Below are positions 28,302-36,505 of a DNA stretch of 64,000 bases, piece by piece. The notes under the pieces were generated by a model. The model had not been told where the DNA came from. It did no database searches and was given only the letters and a program-made list of their open reading frames with translations. The stretch covers positions 310,001-374,000 of the forward strand of contig NZ_JAGHKO010000010.1 of the NCBI RefSeq assembly GCF_017742245.1, read 5' to 3'. The translations under genes and the position numbers were made by a program. The DNA comes from Niastella soli. GTDB lineage: Bacteria > Bacteroidota > Bacteroidia > Chitinophagales > Chitinophagaceae. Numbering within the stretch: the first letter of the stretch is position 1; every line of letters starts with the position of its first letter.

Positions 28302-28330
28302 TAACCGGTAACTCTAATCATTACCGGTTA
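28302..28330. promoter_or_regulatory. Inverted repeat between the module 2 SDR and AraC genes
   Basis: TAACCGGTAA (28302-28311) and TTACCGGTTA (28321-28330) are perfect 10-bp inverted arms around a 9-nt spacer. They lie immediately upstream of the AraC -7 box (28297-28290). Lacking a T-run, the structure fits an operator or attenuator better than a terminator. Confidence 0.55.
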
Positions 28331-28337
28331 TGTTCAG

Positions 28338-29189
28338 TTATGATTTAAATAAAGCCTGGGCAGAATTAGAAACGGCGTCCCATTTTTCCCAAAGGGCCAA
28401 ACGTTCTTCGTAAGCTGCACGTACCCATGGCAGATTTTGACTACCCAGATTGAACCGTAACGGCGGGTTTTCAGAGTCTACGACCTTAAAGAGCGCTTGT
28501 GGTGTGGCATTCGGATCGCCTCTTTCCATATCTGTTAATCTTCCGAAAAATTGCGTTTTAAAATCCGAGTATATTTCCATTCCGGCTGCAAATTTCAAAG
28601 ATTCGGGACTGCCAAATTCCGTAGCATATGCGCCCGGTTCAATAATGGTCACTTTGATCCCAAAATCTTTAATCTCCGCAGACAGGCTTTCGTGTATAGC
28701 CTCAAAAGCCCATTTTGACGAGCAATAGTAGCCAATTACAGGCAGCGTCACGTGGCCCAGGTTGCTGGAAGTGCCAAGTATATGTCCGCTACCTTGCTTT
28801 CGAAGCAATGGCAAAGCAGCCTGGATAACTCTGACTGCCCCGAAAACGTTGGTTTCATACATCGCTTTAACATCTTCCGCACTCGCCTCCTCTATGGTAC
28901 CTACCAGTGAATAACCGGCATTGTTCAACACAATATCCAACCTGCCGAAATGGGCATGTGCCTGGGTTATGGCTGTTTCTGCCTGGCCAGGTTTGGTCAC
29001 GTCTAATTCCAGGGTCAATACATTTTCGCCATACTTTTCATTAAGGCCGGCTAAACTATTTACACTACGTGCTGTAGCGGCGACTTTATCACCACGTTCC
29101 AGGGCGGCCTGCGCCCAAACGTTTCCAAATCCACGCGAAGCTCCGGTAATAAACCAAACTTTACTATTTCCTTGATTTTTCTTGCTCAT
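28338..29189 (-). CDS. SDR family NAD(P)-dependent oxidoreductase (module 2)
   Basis: A 283-residue short-chain dehydrogenase. ITGASRGFG (about 14-22) is the nucleotide-binding motif, NNAG lies near 90 and the catalytic YCSSK near 158, with a serine in TSSNLG before it. R at position 42 (ATARSV) after the second strand suggests NADP preference. It is homologous to the module 1 SDR and likewise paired with an AraC gene, 55 bp downstream on the same strand. Its upstream region carries a perfect 10-bp direct repeat with 21-bp spacing, the probable regulator site. Confidence 0.9.
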   Translation of the reverse strand: MSKKNQGNSKVWFITGASRGFGNVWAQAALERGDKVAATARSVNSLAGLNEKYGENVLTLELDVTKPGQAETAITQAHAHFGRLDIVLNNAGYSLVGTIEEASAEDVKAMYETNVFGAVRVIQAALPLLRKQGSGHILGTSSNLGHVTLPVIGYYCSSKWAFEAIHESLSAEIKDFGIKVTIIEPGAYATEFGSPESLKFAAGMEIYSDFKTQFFGRLTDMERGDPNATPQALFKVVDSENPPLRFNLGSQNLPWVRAAYEERLALWEKWDAVSNSAQALFKS

Positions 29190-29211
29190 TTCATTTCAAT
29201 TTTTGATAGGA

Positions 29212-29270
29212 CAAAAATCAGGAGACGCCACTTACCGGATGTAGTCTAATTGAGAAGATTTGTAGTCTAA
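29212..29270 (-). promoter_or_regulatory. Putative AraC operator and promoter of the module 2 SDR gene
   Basis: On the coding strand TTAGACTACA occurs at 29270-29261 and again, identically, at 29249-29240, with 21-bp periodicity. GATTTTTG at 29219-29212, 20 bp further on, is one base off the TAnnTTTG box. The near half-site starts 51 bp from the start codon, almost the same distance as in module 1 (52 bp). Confidence 0.65.
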
Positions 29271-29435
29271 CTACGGATTTATTGCAATCAAAGTGAAAGA
29301 TATCGTGCGCCCGGCCACTATTGAAACGCGCCCGCTATTTTAAAATTAGTAAGAAGGCGATTGTGGTTACTCAATCATATTAGCTAATAGTTTCAAATTA
29401 TTTAGGAAGTTCGAATCTGTCCAGGGCTTTCATGT

Positions 29436-30020
29436 TTATTTATTGCTTAACTGACGCCGTACCCGGCTGAGTGTTTCTTTGGTAATACCAAGATAAGAAG
29501 CAATGATATGCTGTGGAAAACGCTGCAGGAACTGCGGATAATCATTGATGAGATTGATATATCGTTTTTCTGCCGGCAAACTGATCAATGCATGGACCCG
29601 CTTCTGTACGGAGAAAGAATTATTTTCCTGTAACTTTAAATTCATTTCAATAAAAGCGGGTATGGATTTTATCCGTTCAAAGTAGGTGTCTCTTGTAAGA
29701 AGCAATACGTCTGTATCCTCCCAGGCATCAATATTATAATGGGATGGCATAAGCGTCGTCCAGCTTTCCCGGTCACTTGCCCACCAATTTTCAATAAACA
29801 GACCAACAATATGTTCTGCTCCTTTTTCATCAACCGAGTATTGCCGCAGCGCTCCGTTGATAATAAAGGCAGTGATGTTACAGACTTCTCCTTCTTTTAA
29901 CAGAAATTCCTTTTTCTTTATTTTCCCTGGTCTGAAAGAGTCTTTAATTGCAGCTATGTCGTTTTCACTAAGCTGTGTTATACTGTAGCTGTTTATATGG
30001 TTTATAAGCGCTTCGTACAT
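29436..30020 (-). CDS. Crp/Fnr family transcriptional regulator
   Basis: 194 residues. The N-terminal cyclic-nucleotide-binding-type barrel shows FLLKEGEVCNITAFIINGALRQY and a second strand set around IVGLFIENWWASD. The C-terminal helix-turn-helix is FPQHIIASYLGITKETLSRVRRQL. There are no N-terminal cysteines, so it is not an iron-sulphur Fnr. The RxS-type cAMP pocket is not evident, so the signal is unknown. Candidate -7 box TATCTTTG (coding strand, 30053-30046). It lies between the module 2 SDR gene and the NmrA-like gene, all on the minus strand, and is separated from the latter by a terminator. Confidence 0.85.
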   Translation of the reverse strand: MYEALINHINSYSITQLSENDIAAIKDSFRPGKIKKKEFLLKEGEVCNITAFIINGALRQYSVDEKGAEHIVGLFIENWWASDRESWTTLMPSHYNIDAWEDTDVLLLTRDTYFERIKSIPAFIEMNLKLQENNSFSVQKRVHALISLPAEKRYINLINDYPQFLQRFPQHIIASYLGITKETLSRVRRQLSNK

Positions 30021-30088
30021 TCATTCTACGAATAAAATTATAGTACAAAGATATAATTTAATCAACTGATTGATTCTATGAACGGAAA

Positions 30089-30119
30089 ACCGGTTAGGAA
30101 ACGGATTTTCCTAACCGGT
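30089..30119 (-). terminator. Intrinsic terminator of the NmrA-like gene
   Basis: ACCGGTTAGGAAA (30089-30101) and TTTCCTAACCGGT (30107-30119) are perfect 13-bp inverted arms with a 5-nt loop. On the minus strand the hairpin is followed by a short T-run, 27 bp after the NmrA-like stop. Confidence 0.8.
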
Positions 30120-30145
30120 ATTGATTTGAATGCGCTTTCGACTCC

Positions 30146-31051
30146 TTATTGTCGTTGTGCCGGCAAATTCACCCGAGCCCAATCTGCAAAATTGGTCATC
30201 GATGATCCAGCTATACTGTTTGCCAGTGCGATCTCTTTGGATGCATCTGAACCCAGGTAGGTATGTGCCTGGAAATAACTGAATGTTGCGACTATCTCGT
30301 CGGCCCCTTCAAAGAGATTAGTAAAAATGTCTGAAGGCACCTGCGTGAAAGAAAATGCATGTCCCTGTTGATTGAGTGTATCTACGATTTCGTTAAAGCT
30401 CATTAGCTCGCCTACCAGGGGCAGGTACGCTCCATTCCCGGCGTCAGTTGGTTTTGCAAATGCACCAGCTACTATTTTACCAAGCTCTGTAATGTCTCCC
30501 ATATGAATGCCACGTACTGTTGGATCCAAAGGGAGTGCCCAACCAACGCTTCCGTTTTCCTGTTTTTGAGGTGCGAGCGCTCCCATAAAGTTCTGGTAAA
30601 AAAATGGGGCTATAACGAAGGTGTGATAATCAAATCCGGCATCCTTAATGATCTGGTCTACTTTCGCCTTTCCAGTAAAATGAGGAACACGGAACAGGCC
30701 CTTGCTGATTGCTTCTACATCCGGCAGTGTTGACCAAATAAAATGTTTAACGCCGGCATCCCGGGCTGCACGAACAGCTGCTGTTGCCTGCTTCCCTTCA
30801 TCGGTTCCTTTTTCCCAGAAATTAGTAACCAGGAAAACACCATATACCCCCTGAAAGGCTGCTTTAAGGGTATCAGGCCTGTTCAGATCTGCCTCCACGA
30901 CTTCCTGGGCAATCGCCCTGTGTTTGTTTGGGTTGCGTGTTAAAGCGCGCACTTTAAATTCGCCACTGGCTTGCAAGGCATGTACTACAGCGCCACCTTG
31001 CTGGCCTGTAGCGCCAATTACGGCGATCACTTTTCTAATATCAGATGTCAT
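30146..31051 (-). CDS. NmrA-like NAD(P)-binding protein
   Basis: 301 residues of the atypical extended SDR group. The N-terminal IAVIGATGQQGGAVVHAL is the dinucleotide-binding motif (GATGxQG), with R at RALTRNPNK consistent with NADP binding. VFLVTNFWEKGTDEGKQATAAVRAA and KHFIWSTLPDVE are conserved in the NmrA/HSCARG group; the SDR YxxxK pair is absent, as usual for these proteins. Some members sense NADP(H) redox state and others are reductases, so the role cannot be decided here. A 9-bp inverted repeat overlaps the start codon and is a likely operator. The gene diverges from an alpha/beta hydrolase gene 259 bp away. Confidence 0.87.
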   Translation of the reverse strand: MTSDIRKVIAVIGATGQQGGAVVHALQASGEFKVRALTRNPNKHRAIAQEVVEADLNRPDTLKAAFQGVYGVFLVTNFWEKGTDEGKQATAAVRAARDAGVKHFIWSTLPDVEAISKGLFRVPHFTGKAKVDQIIKDAGFDYHTFVIAPFFYQNFMGALAPQKQENGSVGWALPLDPTVRGIHMGDITELGKIVAGAFAKPTDAGNGAYLPLVGELMSFNEIVDTLNQQGHAFSFTQVPSDIFTNLFEGADEIVATFSYFQAHTYLGSDASKEIALANSIAGSSMTNFADWARVNLPAQRQ

Positions 31052-31074
31052 ATCTCAAATCTTTGTTTGAGATA
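31051..31074. promoter_or_regulatory. Inverted repeat over the NmrA-like start codon
   Basis: TATCTCAAA (31051-31059) and TTTGAGATA (31066-31074) are perfect 9-bp inverted arms with a 6-nt spacer, and one arm touches the start codon at 31051. The position suits a repressor that blocks initiation; the binder is unknown. Confidence 0.6.
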
Positions 31075-31310
31075 CAAAACTACCAGCTGAGGTTAACGCG
31101 GACGATGACAAATGATAATAAATAAAACGCGCCCCGACTTAAGTCACTACGCCTCATTTGAGACCAAACCGGATCCGGAAGGCTTACGGAAACGTTTCCG
31201 GTAATAGTAACTTTTACCCCTCTTAAAGTCGTTTTCACACCCGCTGCCCGCAACTTTGCTGACTTAGCTTCGCCATGCAAATCAATTAAACATCCTTTAA
31301 CACCTATCGC

Positions 31311-32192
31311 ATGCAAAAGCTAATTAAGTTGAAATTTATTGTTACCGTTATTTTCTGCCTGTCGGCAGGCGCTGTTTCGGCTGAAGAACCCATAAAAAAG
31401 GGATATGCTCCTGTTAATGGCCTGAAAATGTATTATGAGGTATATGGTACTAAAACCGGCACTCCGCTGCTTCTATTACATGGGGCTTTTTCCGGTATCG
31501 GTACTTCCTTTGGGGAGCTTATTCCCTTTCTTTCAAAAGACCGGCCGGTAATTGCAGTAGAGATGCAGGGTCATGGAAGAACAGCAGATATAGACCGTGC
31601 TATCAGCTGCGAGGCACTTGCTGATGATGCATCTGCATTACTTAAATACCTCCAGGTGCCAAGTGCCGACGTCTTCGGCTATAGCCTGGGGGCAGGTGCT
31701 GCTTTACAATTGGCTATCCGGCACCCGGAGAATGTTCACAAATTGATTTTAACATCTGTCAGCTATACTGTTGAAGGCGTTTTTCCGGAACTTACAGCAG
31801 GCATGAGCCAACTAACCCCTGCTATGCTGGAGGGGTCGCCTTTCAAGCGGGAATACGACAGTCTTGCGCCTAGAAAACAGGATTTCGCACTACTGGTTGA
31901 TAAACTGAAGACTTTAAATTCGAAAAAGCAAGACTGGAGTGCCGAAGATATTAAGCGTATCAAAGCACCCGCCCTGGTCATGATTGGTGATGCTGATATT
32001 ATCCAGCCTGAGCATGCTGTAAAAATGTATAAACTACTGGGCGGGCACGGACTTGGCGACATGATGGGGCTTCCCGCTTCTCAACTTGCGATACTCCCAG
32101 GCACTTCGCATATTTCCATCATGCATCAGAGATCTTTGCTTTCCTTGATCATTCCCGCTTTTTTGGATGCTGCAGGCACGAACACCAAATAA
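31311..32192 (+). CDS. Exported alpha/beta hydrolase
   Basis: 293 residues. The signal peptide (about 1-24, FIVTVIFCLSAGAVSAEE) sends it to the periplasm. The alpha/beta hydrolase core has LLLLHGAFSG as the oxyanion loop, the nucleophile elbow GYSLGAG (serine about 127), an acid in MIGDADIIQ (about 228) and the catalytic histidine in PGTSHISI (about 266). This completes a Ser-Asp-His triad. The family includes haloperoxidase-like and esterase enzymes, so the substrate is open. The gene is divergent from the NmrA-like gene and ends before a strong terminator. Confidence 0.88.
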   Translation: MQKLIKLKFIVTVIFCLSAGAVSAEEPIKKGYAPVNGLKMYYEVYGTKTGTPLLLLHGAFSGIGTSFGELIPFLSKDRPVIAVEMQGHGRTADIDRAISCEALADDASALLKYLQVPSADVFGYSLGAGAALQLAIRHPENVHKLILTSVSYTVEGVFPELTAGMSQLTPAMLEGSPFKREYDSLAPRKQDFALLVDKLKTLNSKKQDWSAEDIKRIKAPALVMIGDADIIQPEHAVKMYKLLGGHGLGDMMGLPASQLAILPGTSHISIMHQRSLLSLIIPAFLDAAGTNTK

Positions 32193-32286
32193 GCAATTCC
32201 TAAACTGGCTATGCAATCGTATTGGCCAAAAGTTTCAAATCCGATAGAAAAAAGTTTGAAATCTGTATCTTAAGGGACACAAAAAT

Positions 32287-32318
32287 GAGGCTATCAAAAA
32301 TTGGTAGCCTCTTTTTTT
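32287..32318 (+). terminator. Intrinsic terminator
   Basis: GAGGCTATC (32287-32295) pairs with GGTAGCCTC (32303-32311) with one G-T pair, and T7 follows. It lies about 95 bp after the alpha/beta hydrolase gene. Confidence 0.85.
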
Positions 32319-32439
32319 ATTCAAGACAGGTCCTAATACTCAAAAATTTATACCATTTTACTGGCAGCATTTGTTCGATAATGATACAACAGCTGTTCTC
32401 TTCTGGCTCATCTATTTGCCGTGAACGACATAAAAAAAA

Positions 32440-32463
32440 AGCCCCAACGGTATCGTCGGGGCT
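32440..32463 (-). terminator. Intrinsic terminator at the end of the sus operon
   Basis: AGCCCC pairs with GGGGCT around a short loop, and on the minus strand a run of T follows. It lies 20 bp beyond the GH76 stop and closes the susC-susD-susE-GH76 operon. Confidence 0.82.
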
Positions 32464-32483
32464 TATGGGGAGTTCTCATGATC

Positions 32484-33644
32484 TTATTGCTCTATAAATC
32501 CTTCCGCTTTCAGTAATGCCAACGACTCCATCAACATACAGGCGCTTAACTGGGTGCGCAAAGCAACCTTTGATTCGGTGGGCGCCTGCCACCAATGGTA
32601 ACCGAATAAAACAACCGGACTTTTAGCAGCGCCTGCTGTCCATAAGATCTGGGCGCTGTTCTTTAAAAAATAAACATATCGTTTTCTGTTTGTTTCAGGC
32701 AGGTCTTTATGCCTGATCAGTAAAGTCAGGTAGCGAACAAAAATGCCTTTAAACAGGTTAACGTCATGGTCCTGTTGTTCTGCCCAATCGCTTAGTACTT
32801 TGTTATTAGCATTGATCAGGGTGCTGGTTGTCCAATCTGCCGTTTTAATAGCATCATTTAAGTACACCTTATTACCTGTAATGTTATAATATTCCAGCGC
32901 CGCTCCCATGTAGGTACCTGCATTGTAGGTCCAATCGCCCTTGGTATCATTCAATTTTTCATATACCCGGCCCGATTGCTGTACCACGCGGTGCTCTTTC
33001 ATCCAGTTATAAATTTTATCGAGCCATTGAAGATCATTGAGCCCGCCTATTACTTCTGCTGTGCCATATTTCTGCCATCTGCGTGCAGCTATAATGGCCG
33101 CGGGTCCATTGGCGGGAATGCCTTTACTGCGCCCGGCATCCGTATTTTCATGATTCCAGGGCACTCCGCCCCCGTCACTATCATTCCACCCAGCAATGAT
33201 CCATTGCCATAATTGCTTTGCTGACGCCTCATAACGAGCATCACCGGTGGCTTCAAAGGCGCGCAGGTGCGCCATGCCATGCCAACCCATATCGTCATAG
33301 TAATTGTTATAGAAGCTGCCGCCATTCTTTGCTTTTACCCCTTCGTAAAAGTCATTAATGCGGTCTTTATACAGCGCGTTCCCGGTACGCTTATAAGCGT
33401 CTACCAACACATCCAGCCCGTGTGCTTCCGGCCAGTAATCAAATTGATTTACCGCGCCAAAATTGTCGTTATTAAAATGATGTTTGGTAGTATTCCAATA
33501 CACATTAACGAAGCTGGTGCTGCTGCTATCCGCAGCGGTAGTCCAGTCGATATTATATTTTATACTGCTATCGTTATATACGTCTTTTATTTTGCCGCAT
33601 GCAAGTATGAGTGCTGCGCCGGCAATGAGCAAGATTTTATGCAT
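32484..33644 (-). CDS. Glycoside hydrolase family 76 lipoprotein (probable alpha-1,6-mannanase)
   Basis: 386 residues. MHKILLIAGAALILACGK gives a lipoprotein signal with the lipid cysteine at residue 16, which sets the start at 33644. The (alpha/alpha)6-barrel contains the paired aspartates YYDDMGWHG (about 118-126), the catalytic pair of GH76 endo-alpha-1,6-mannanases, and further family segments FDYWPEAHGLDV and GGVPWNHENTDAG. GH76 enzymes cut the backbone of fungal mannan. It is the last gene of the sus operon, 62 bp after susE, and is probably displayed on the cell surface to start degradation before uptake through SusCD. Confidence 0.88.
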   Translation of the reverse strand: MHKILLIAGAALILACGKIKDVYNDSSIKYNIDWTTAADSSSTSFVNVYWNTTKHHFNNDNFGAVNQFDYWPEAHGLDVLVDAYKRTGNALYKDRINDFYEGVKAKNGGSFYNNYYDDMGWHGMAHLRAFEATGDARYEASAKQLWQWIIAGWNDSDGGGVPWNHENTDAGRSKGIPANGPAAIIAARRWQKYGTAEVIGGLNDLQWLDKIYNWMKEHRVVQQSGRVYEKLNDTKGDWTYNAGTYMGAALEYYNITGNKVYLNDAIKTADWTTSTLINANNKVLSDWAEQQDHDVNLFKGIFVRYLTLLIRHKDLPETNRKRYVYFLKNSAQILWTAGAAKSPVVLFGYHWWQAPTESKVALRTQLSACMLMESLALLKAEGFIEQ

Positions 33645-33706
33645 TTGCAATTTTTTTATTGAATACCTGAGCAGAAGGCCATACCTGCTATTACTCTTAT
33701 TGTTCA

Positions 33707-34831
33707 TTAGTATATTATTTCATGGGAATAGTTAGTAGCATCTGAGCTGAATGAAACAGTGATGCTGCATTTCTTCACTGACCTGTTCGGGAATTTGAAC
33801 GAATAATCCCATTGATTTTTATCTGTGGCATAGAAGTTCAAGTAAAAGAAGGAGCCGGTTGTAGTTGTCGGTGGCTGGTTGTCTTTATTGGAACTGCCCA
33901 GTTTTTGCTCTGTTCCACCAATGGTTATCCAGAAGAAATACCGGTCGTCGCTGCCCCAACTCGCTGTAAAGTCAGGAACGATGTCATTCACCCGCCAAAC
34001 GCCTTTGCCCTGGTAGGTAAGTGTTTCCCGCTTTTGAGGTGTGCACATGAAAAAGTCCAGTTTGGTGATCTCTGAGATGGTAATGGATGACGTACTAAAA
34101 TCCATTTTGATCTTATAGATCCCGTCTTTGGCAACCGTGGCGCCATCTGTTGATTCTTTGAAGCTGGTACCATTCGCATTAACCGAGAATGTTCTGAAGA
34201 CGTTGGTCTTTGAATCAACAAAAGCATATTTTTTACCGGCAATTAGTTTGGTATAGATCTCAAACTCGTTTCCACCTGGCAGCGCCTTCATCGTTAATGC
34301 CTGCGTTAAAGTAGTACCGCCCTCCGTACCCTCGCCCGTAAGAAACAGTACGTCGGGTGCATCAATGCCATTTGTCCTGGTAATGTTTATGGTACGAACC
34401 TTCTGAGAGATCACCTGTGACAATCCCCGCGAAGAAGCTATCGTCCATTTCAGTTTTCCTTCTTCCGCAGAGGCTATACCGGCCAGTTTACCGATATTGT
34501 TCAATATTTTATGTGTAATACTCGCGCCCGTGCTGGTACCGTTGTTATCGGCGGCCACTACAAATACAGGATGGGAAAAATCGCCATCTGGCTTATCAAA
34601 TAATACATCATAATATACTACGCCATTATCTTCAGCTACCGCCTTTTCCCATTCAAAATACAGCGAGGCTGAGCCTGCAGATTGGAGCACTATATTACGT
34701 CCATCGTCAGGGGAATACAGGGTGCTTACTTCAGTTACGGTAACTTCTTTGAATTTGTTATCCTTCTTGCATCCGGCAGCGGCTGCCAATAACAGGATAA
34801 AGAAAGCTATTGATGATATATTTATTTTCAT
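33707..34831 (-). CDS. susE: SusE/SusF-type glycan-binding lipoprotein
   Basis: 374 residues with a lipoprotein signal (LLLAAAAGCKK, cysteine at about 21). The N-terminal domain (about 30-130), with VVLQSAGSASLYFEWEKAV and YYDVLFDKPDGDF, matches the SusE immunoglobulin-like domain. Two starch-binding-like beta domains follow, with conserved tryptophans (KGVWRVNDIVPDFTASWGSDDRYFFWI). Such proteins lie on the cell surface and hold glycan for the SusCD importer. It is the third gene of the operon, 17 bp after susD. Ligand presumably mannan because of the GH76 gene; that is inference. Confidence 0.85.
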   Translation of the reverse strand: MKINISSIAFFILLLAAAAGCKKDNKFKEVTVTEVSTLYSPDDGRNIVLQSAGSASLYFEWEKAVAEDNGVVYYDVLFDKPDGDFSHPVFVVAADNNGTSTGASITHKILNNIGKLAGIASAEEGKLKWTIASSRGLSQVISQKVRTINITRTNGIDAPDVLFLTGEGTEGGTTLTQALTMKALPGGNEFEIYTKLIAGKKYAFVDSKTNVFRTFSVNANGTSFKESTDGATVAKDGIYKIKMDFSTSSITISEITKLDFFMCTPQKRETLTYQGKGVWRVNDIVPDFTASWGSDDRYFFWITIGGTEQKLGSSNKDNQPPTTTTGSFFYLNFYATDKNQWDYSFKFPNRSVKKCSITVSFSSDATNYSHEIIY

Positions 34832-34848
34832 TTTGTGCTGATTAATAA

Positions 34849-36480
34849 TTAGTAACCGGGGTTTTGAGTGAGATTTGAATTAAGCAATCGTTCTGCTCTT
34901 GGAATGGCCCAGAGATAATCGCGATTGCGGTTAAAGCTTCCGGCAGGGATCTTTATATAATCATAACTGCCGCTGCTTTTATCGAATTTCGCGCCATGCC
35001 GTTCCTGTGTCAGTACCGATTCTGCTGTTTTCCAGCGGCGGATATCAAATATGCGTACCCCTTCCAGTGCCAGCTCCACGCGCCGTTCATTGCGGATCAC
35101 TTCGCGTAAGACAACCTGATCGGTGCCAGGCAGGTCCATTGCTTCAGGCGTGTTATCGAAGCCAGCTCGTTGCCGTAATTTCTTTATCGTTTGCTCCCAA
35201 ACAGTACTATTCATTTCATTCAGTTCGTTCTTTGCTTCGGCATACATCAGCAATACATCGGCAAAACGGATCAAAGGCAGGTTCAGGTTCGATTCCCAGC
35301 TGCCACCAGTATAAGATGCGGGATCAGGATCGCAGAACTTACGGTAGTAATAACCTGTTGATGTTTGTGCAGTCCCTTCGCCGGTATATTTATCTGATAT
35401 TTTATTAGCTGGGGTCTTTCCATCAGGGTGAATGACTATAGGATAAGCGTTACCGGTCCTGTCGACCCATGTAGAACCGTCGTACACAATGGTTGCACCC
35501 ATGCGTGGATCGCGGTCTGTATAGTCAGGATCAGCTGTAGTCCACTTCTTACCATTTTTCATCAGATAAGTATTCACCAGTTCCTGTGTAGGTGCTGCCA
35601 GGCAAAGGCGGGCATTGGCCGAAAGCGGCGCATAGTCAACCAGGTTTCCCCATGTTTTGTTTACCGGTACATACTGACGGCTTAAAATAATTTCAGGGTT
35701 GTATTCATTTTTTACCCAGAATAATTGCTCATAGTTGGGAAACAAAGTATAGGTTCCATAGGTAGTGCTGTTGATCAATTTATCGCAATATTCCGCCACT
35801 TTGCCCCAGTTATTTTCAAACAGATACGCGCGGGCATTCAGTGCAACGGCGGCTCCATTGGTTATCCTTCCATTGTCTGCCGCTGCGTACTCTTCGCGTT
35901 TGGGTAAAACTGCCGCCACTTCATCCAGCTCCTGGTGAATCCAGGCCATGATCTCCCCCTGTGATTTTCGCACCACTGCTTTTGATTCAGTGAGCTTGAG
36001 GTCCTCTGTAAAATGGGGAACATCGCCATACCATGTTGTCAGCTCCAGAAAAAGACTTGCCCGAATAAAACGTATTTCGGCTTTTCTTTTTTCCTTTAGC
36101 GCCGCGCTCATGGTAGTTACCCTATCGATATTGGCCAGGAACGTATGACAGGTCTTTATACCTCCATAACAAAACTTCCATTCACTGGCAAAGCGTGCAT
36201 TGGAGGCATCTGCCAACCCCAGCGCAATCACTTTCTCGTTGGTAGTTCCATAACCATTGTAAACGTTATCGCTTAAAATTTCATTTAACATGAAATAATC
36301 GTTTGTAAACAGCTGGTTGTAGGCCATGTTCAAAACCGAATTGGCCTTATCTTCTGTAGTCCAGTATGTTTCATCAGTGAACTTGTTAGTAGGGACCACA
36401 TCCAGCTTCACACACCCGGTCAGCAACATTGCCATCAACAGCATAGTAAGAAGGACCATTTCTGCAAACTTCATTTTCAT
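34849..36480 (-). CDS. susD: SusD/RagB family nutrient-binding lipoprotein
   Basis: About 543 residues. The ATG at 36480 gives MKMKFAEMVLLTMLLMAMLLTGCVKLDVVP with a lipobox LLTGC. Conserved SusD features are NKFTDETYWTTEDKANSVLNMAYNQL near the N-terminus, tetratricopeptide helices in the middle (IRFIRASLFLELTTWYGDVP) and the C-terminal block RFADVLLMYAEAKNELN, then IRNERRVELALEGVRIFDIRRW. SusD caps the SusC barrel and binds glycan on the outer face. It follows susC with a 25-bp gap; a longer in-frame extension overlapping susC lacks a signal and is rejected. Confidence 0.93.
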   Translation of the reverse strand: MKMKFAEMVLLTMLLMAMLLTGCVKLDVVPTNKFTDETYWTTEDKANSVLNMAYNQLFTNDYFMLNEILSDNVYNGYGTTNEKVIALGLADASNARFASEWKFCYGGIKTCHTFLANIDRVTTMSAALKEKRKAEIRFIRASLFLELTTWYGDVPHFTEDLKLTESKAVVRKSQGEIMAWIHQELDEVAAVLPKREEYAAADNGRITNGAAVALNARAYLFENNWGKVAEYCDKLINSTTYGTYTLFPNYEQLFWVKNEYNPEIILSRQYVPVNKTWGNLVDYAPLSANARLCLAAPTQELVNTYLMKNGKKWTTADPDYTDRDPRMGATIVYDGSTWVDRTGNAYPIVIHPDGKTPANKISDKYTGEGTAQTSTGYYYRKFCDPDPASYTGGSWESNLNLPLIRFADVLLMYAEAKNELNEMNSTVWEQTIKKLRQRAGFDNTPEAMDLPGTDQVVLREVIRNERRVELALEGVRIFDIRRWKTAESVLTQERHGAKFDKSSGSYDYIKIPAGSFNRNRDYLWAIPRAERLLNSNLTQNPGY

Positions 36481-36505
36481 AATTCCTGGTTTGAATTGAT
36501 GTGCT

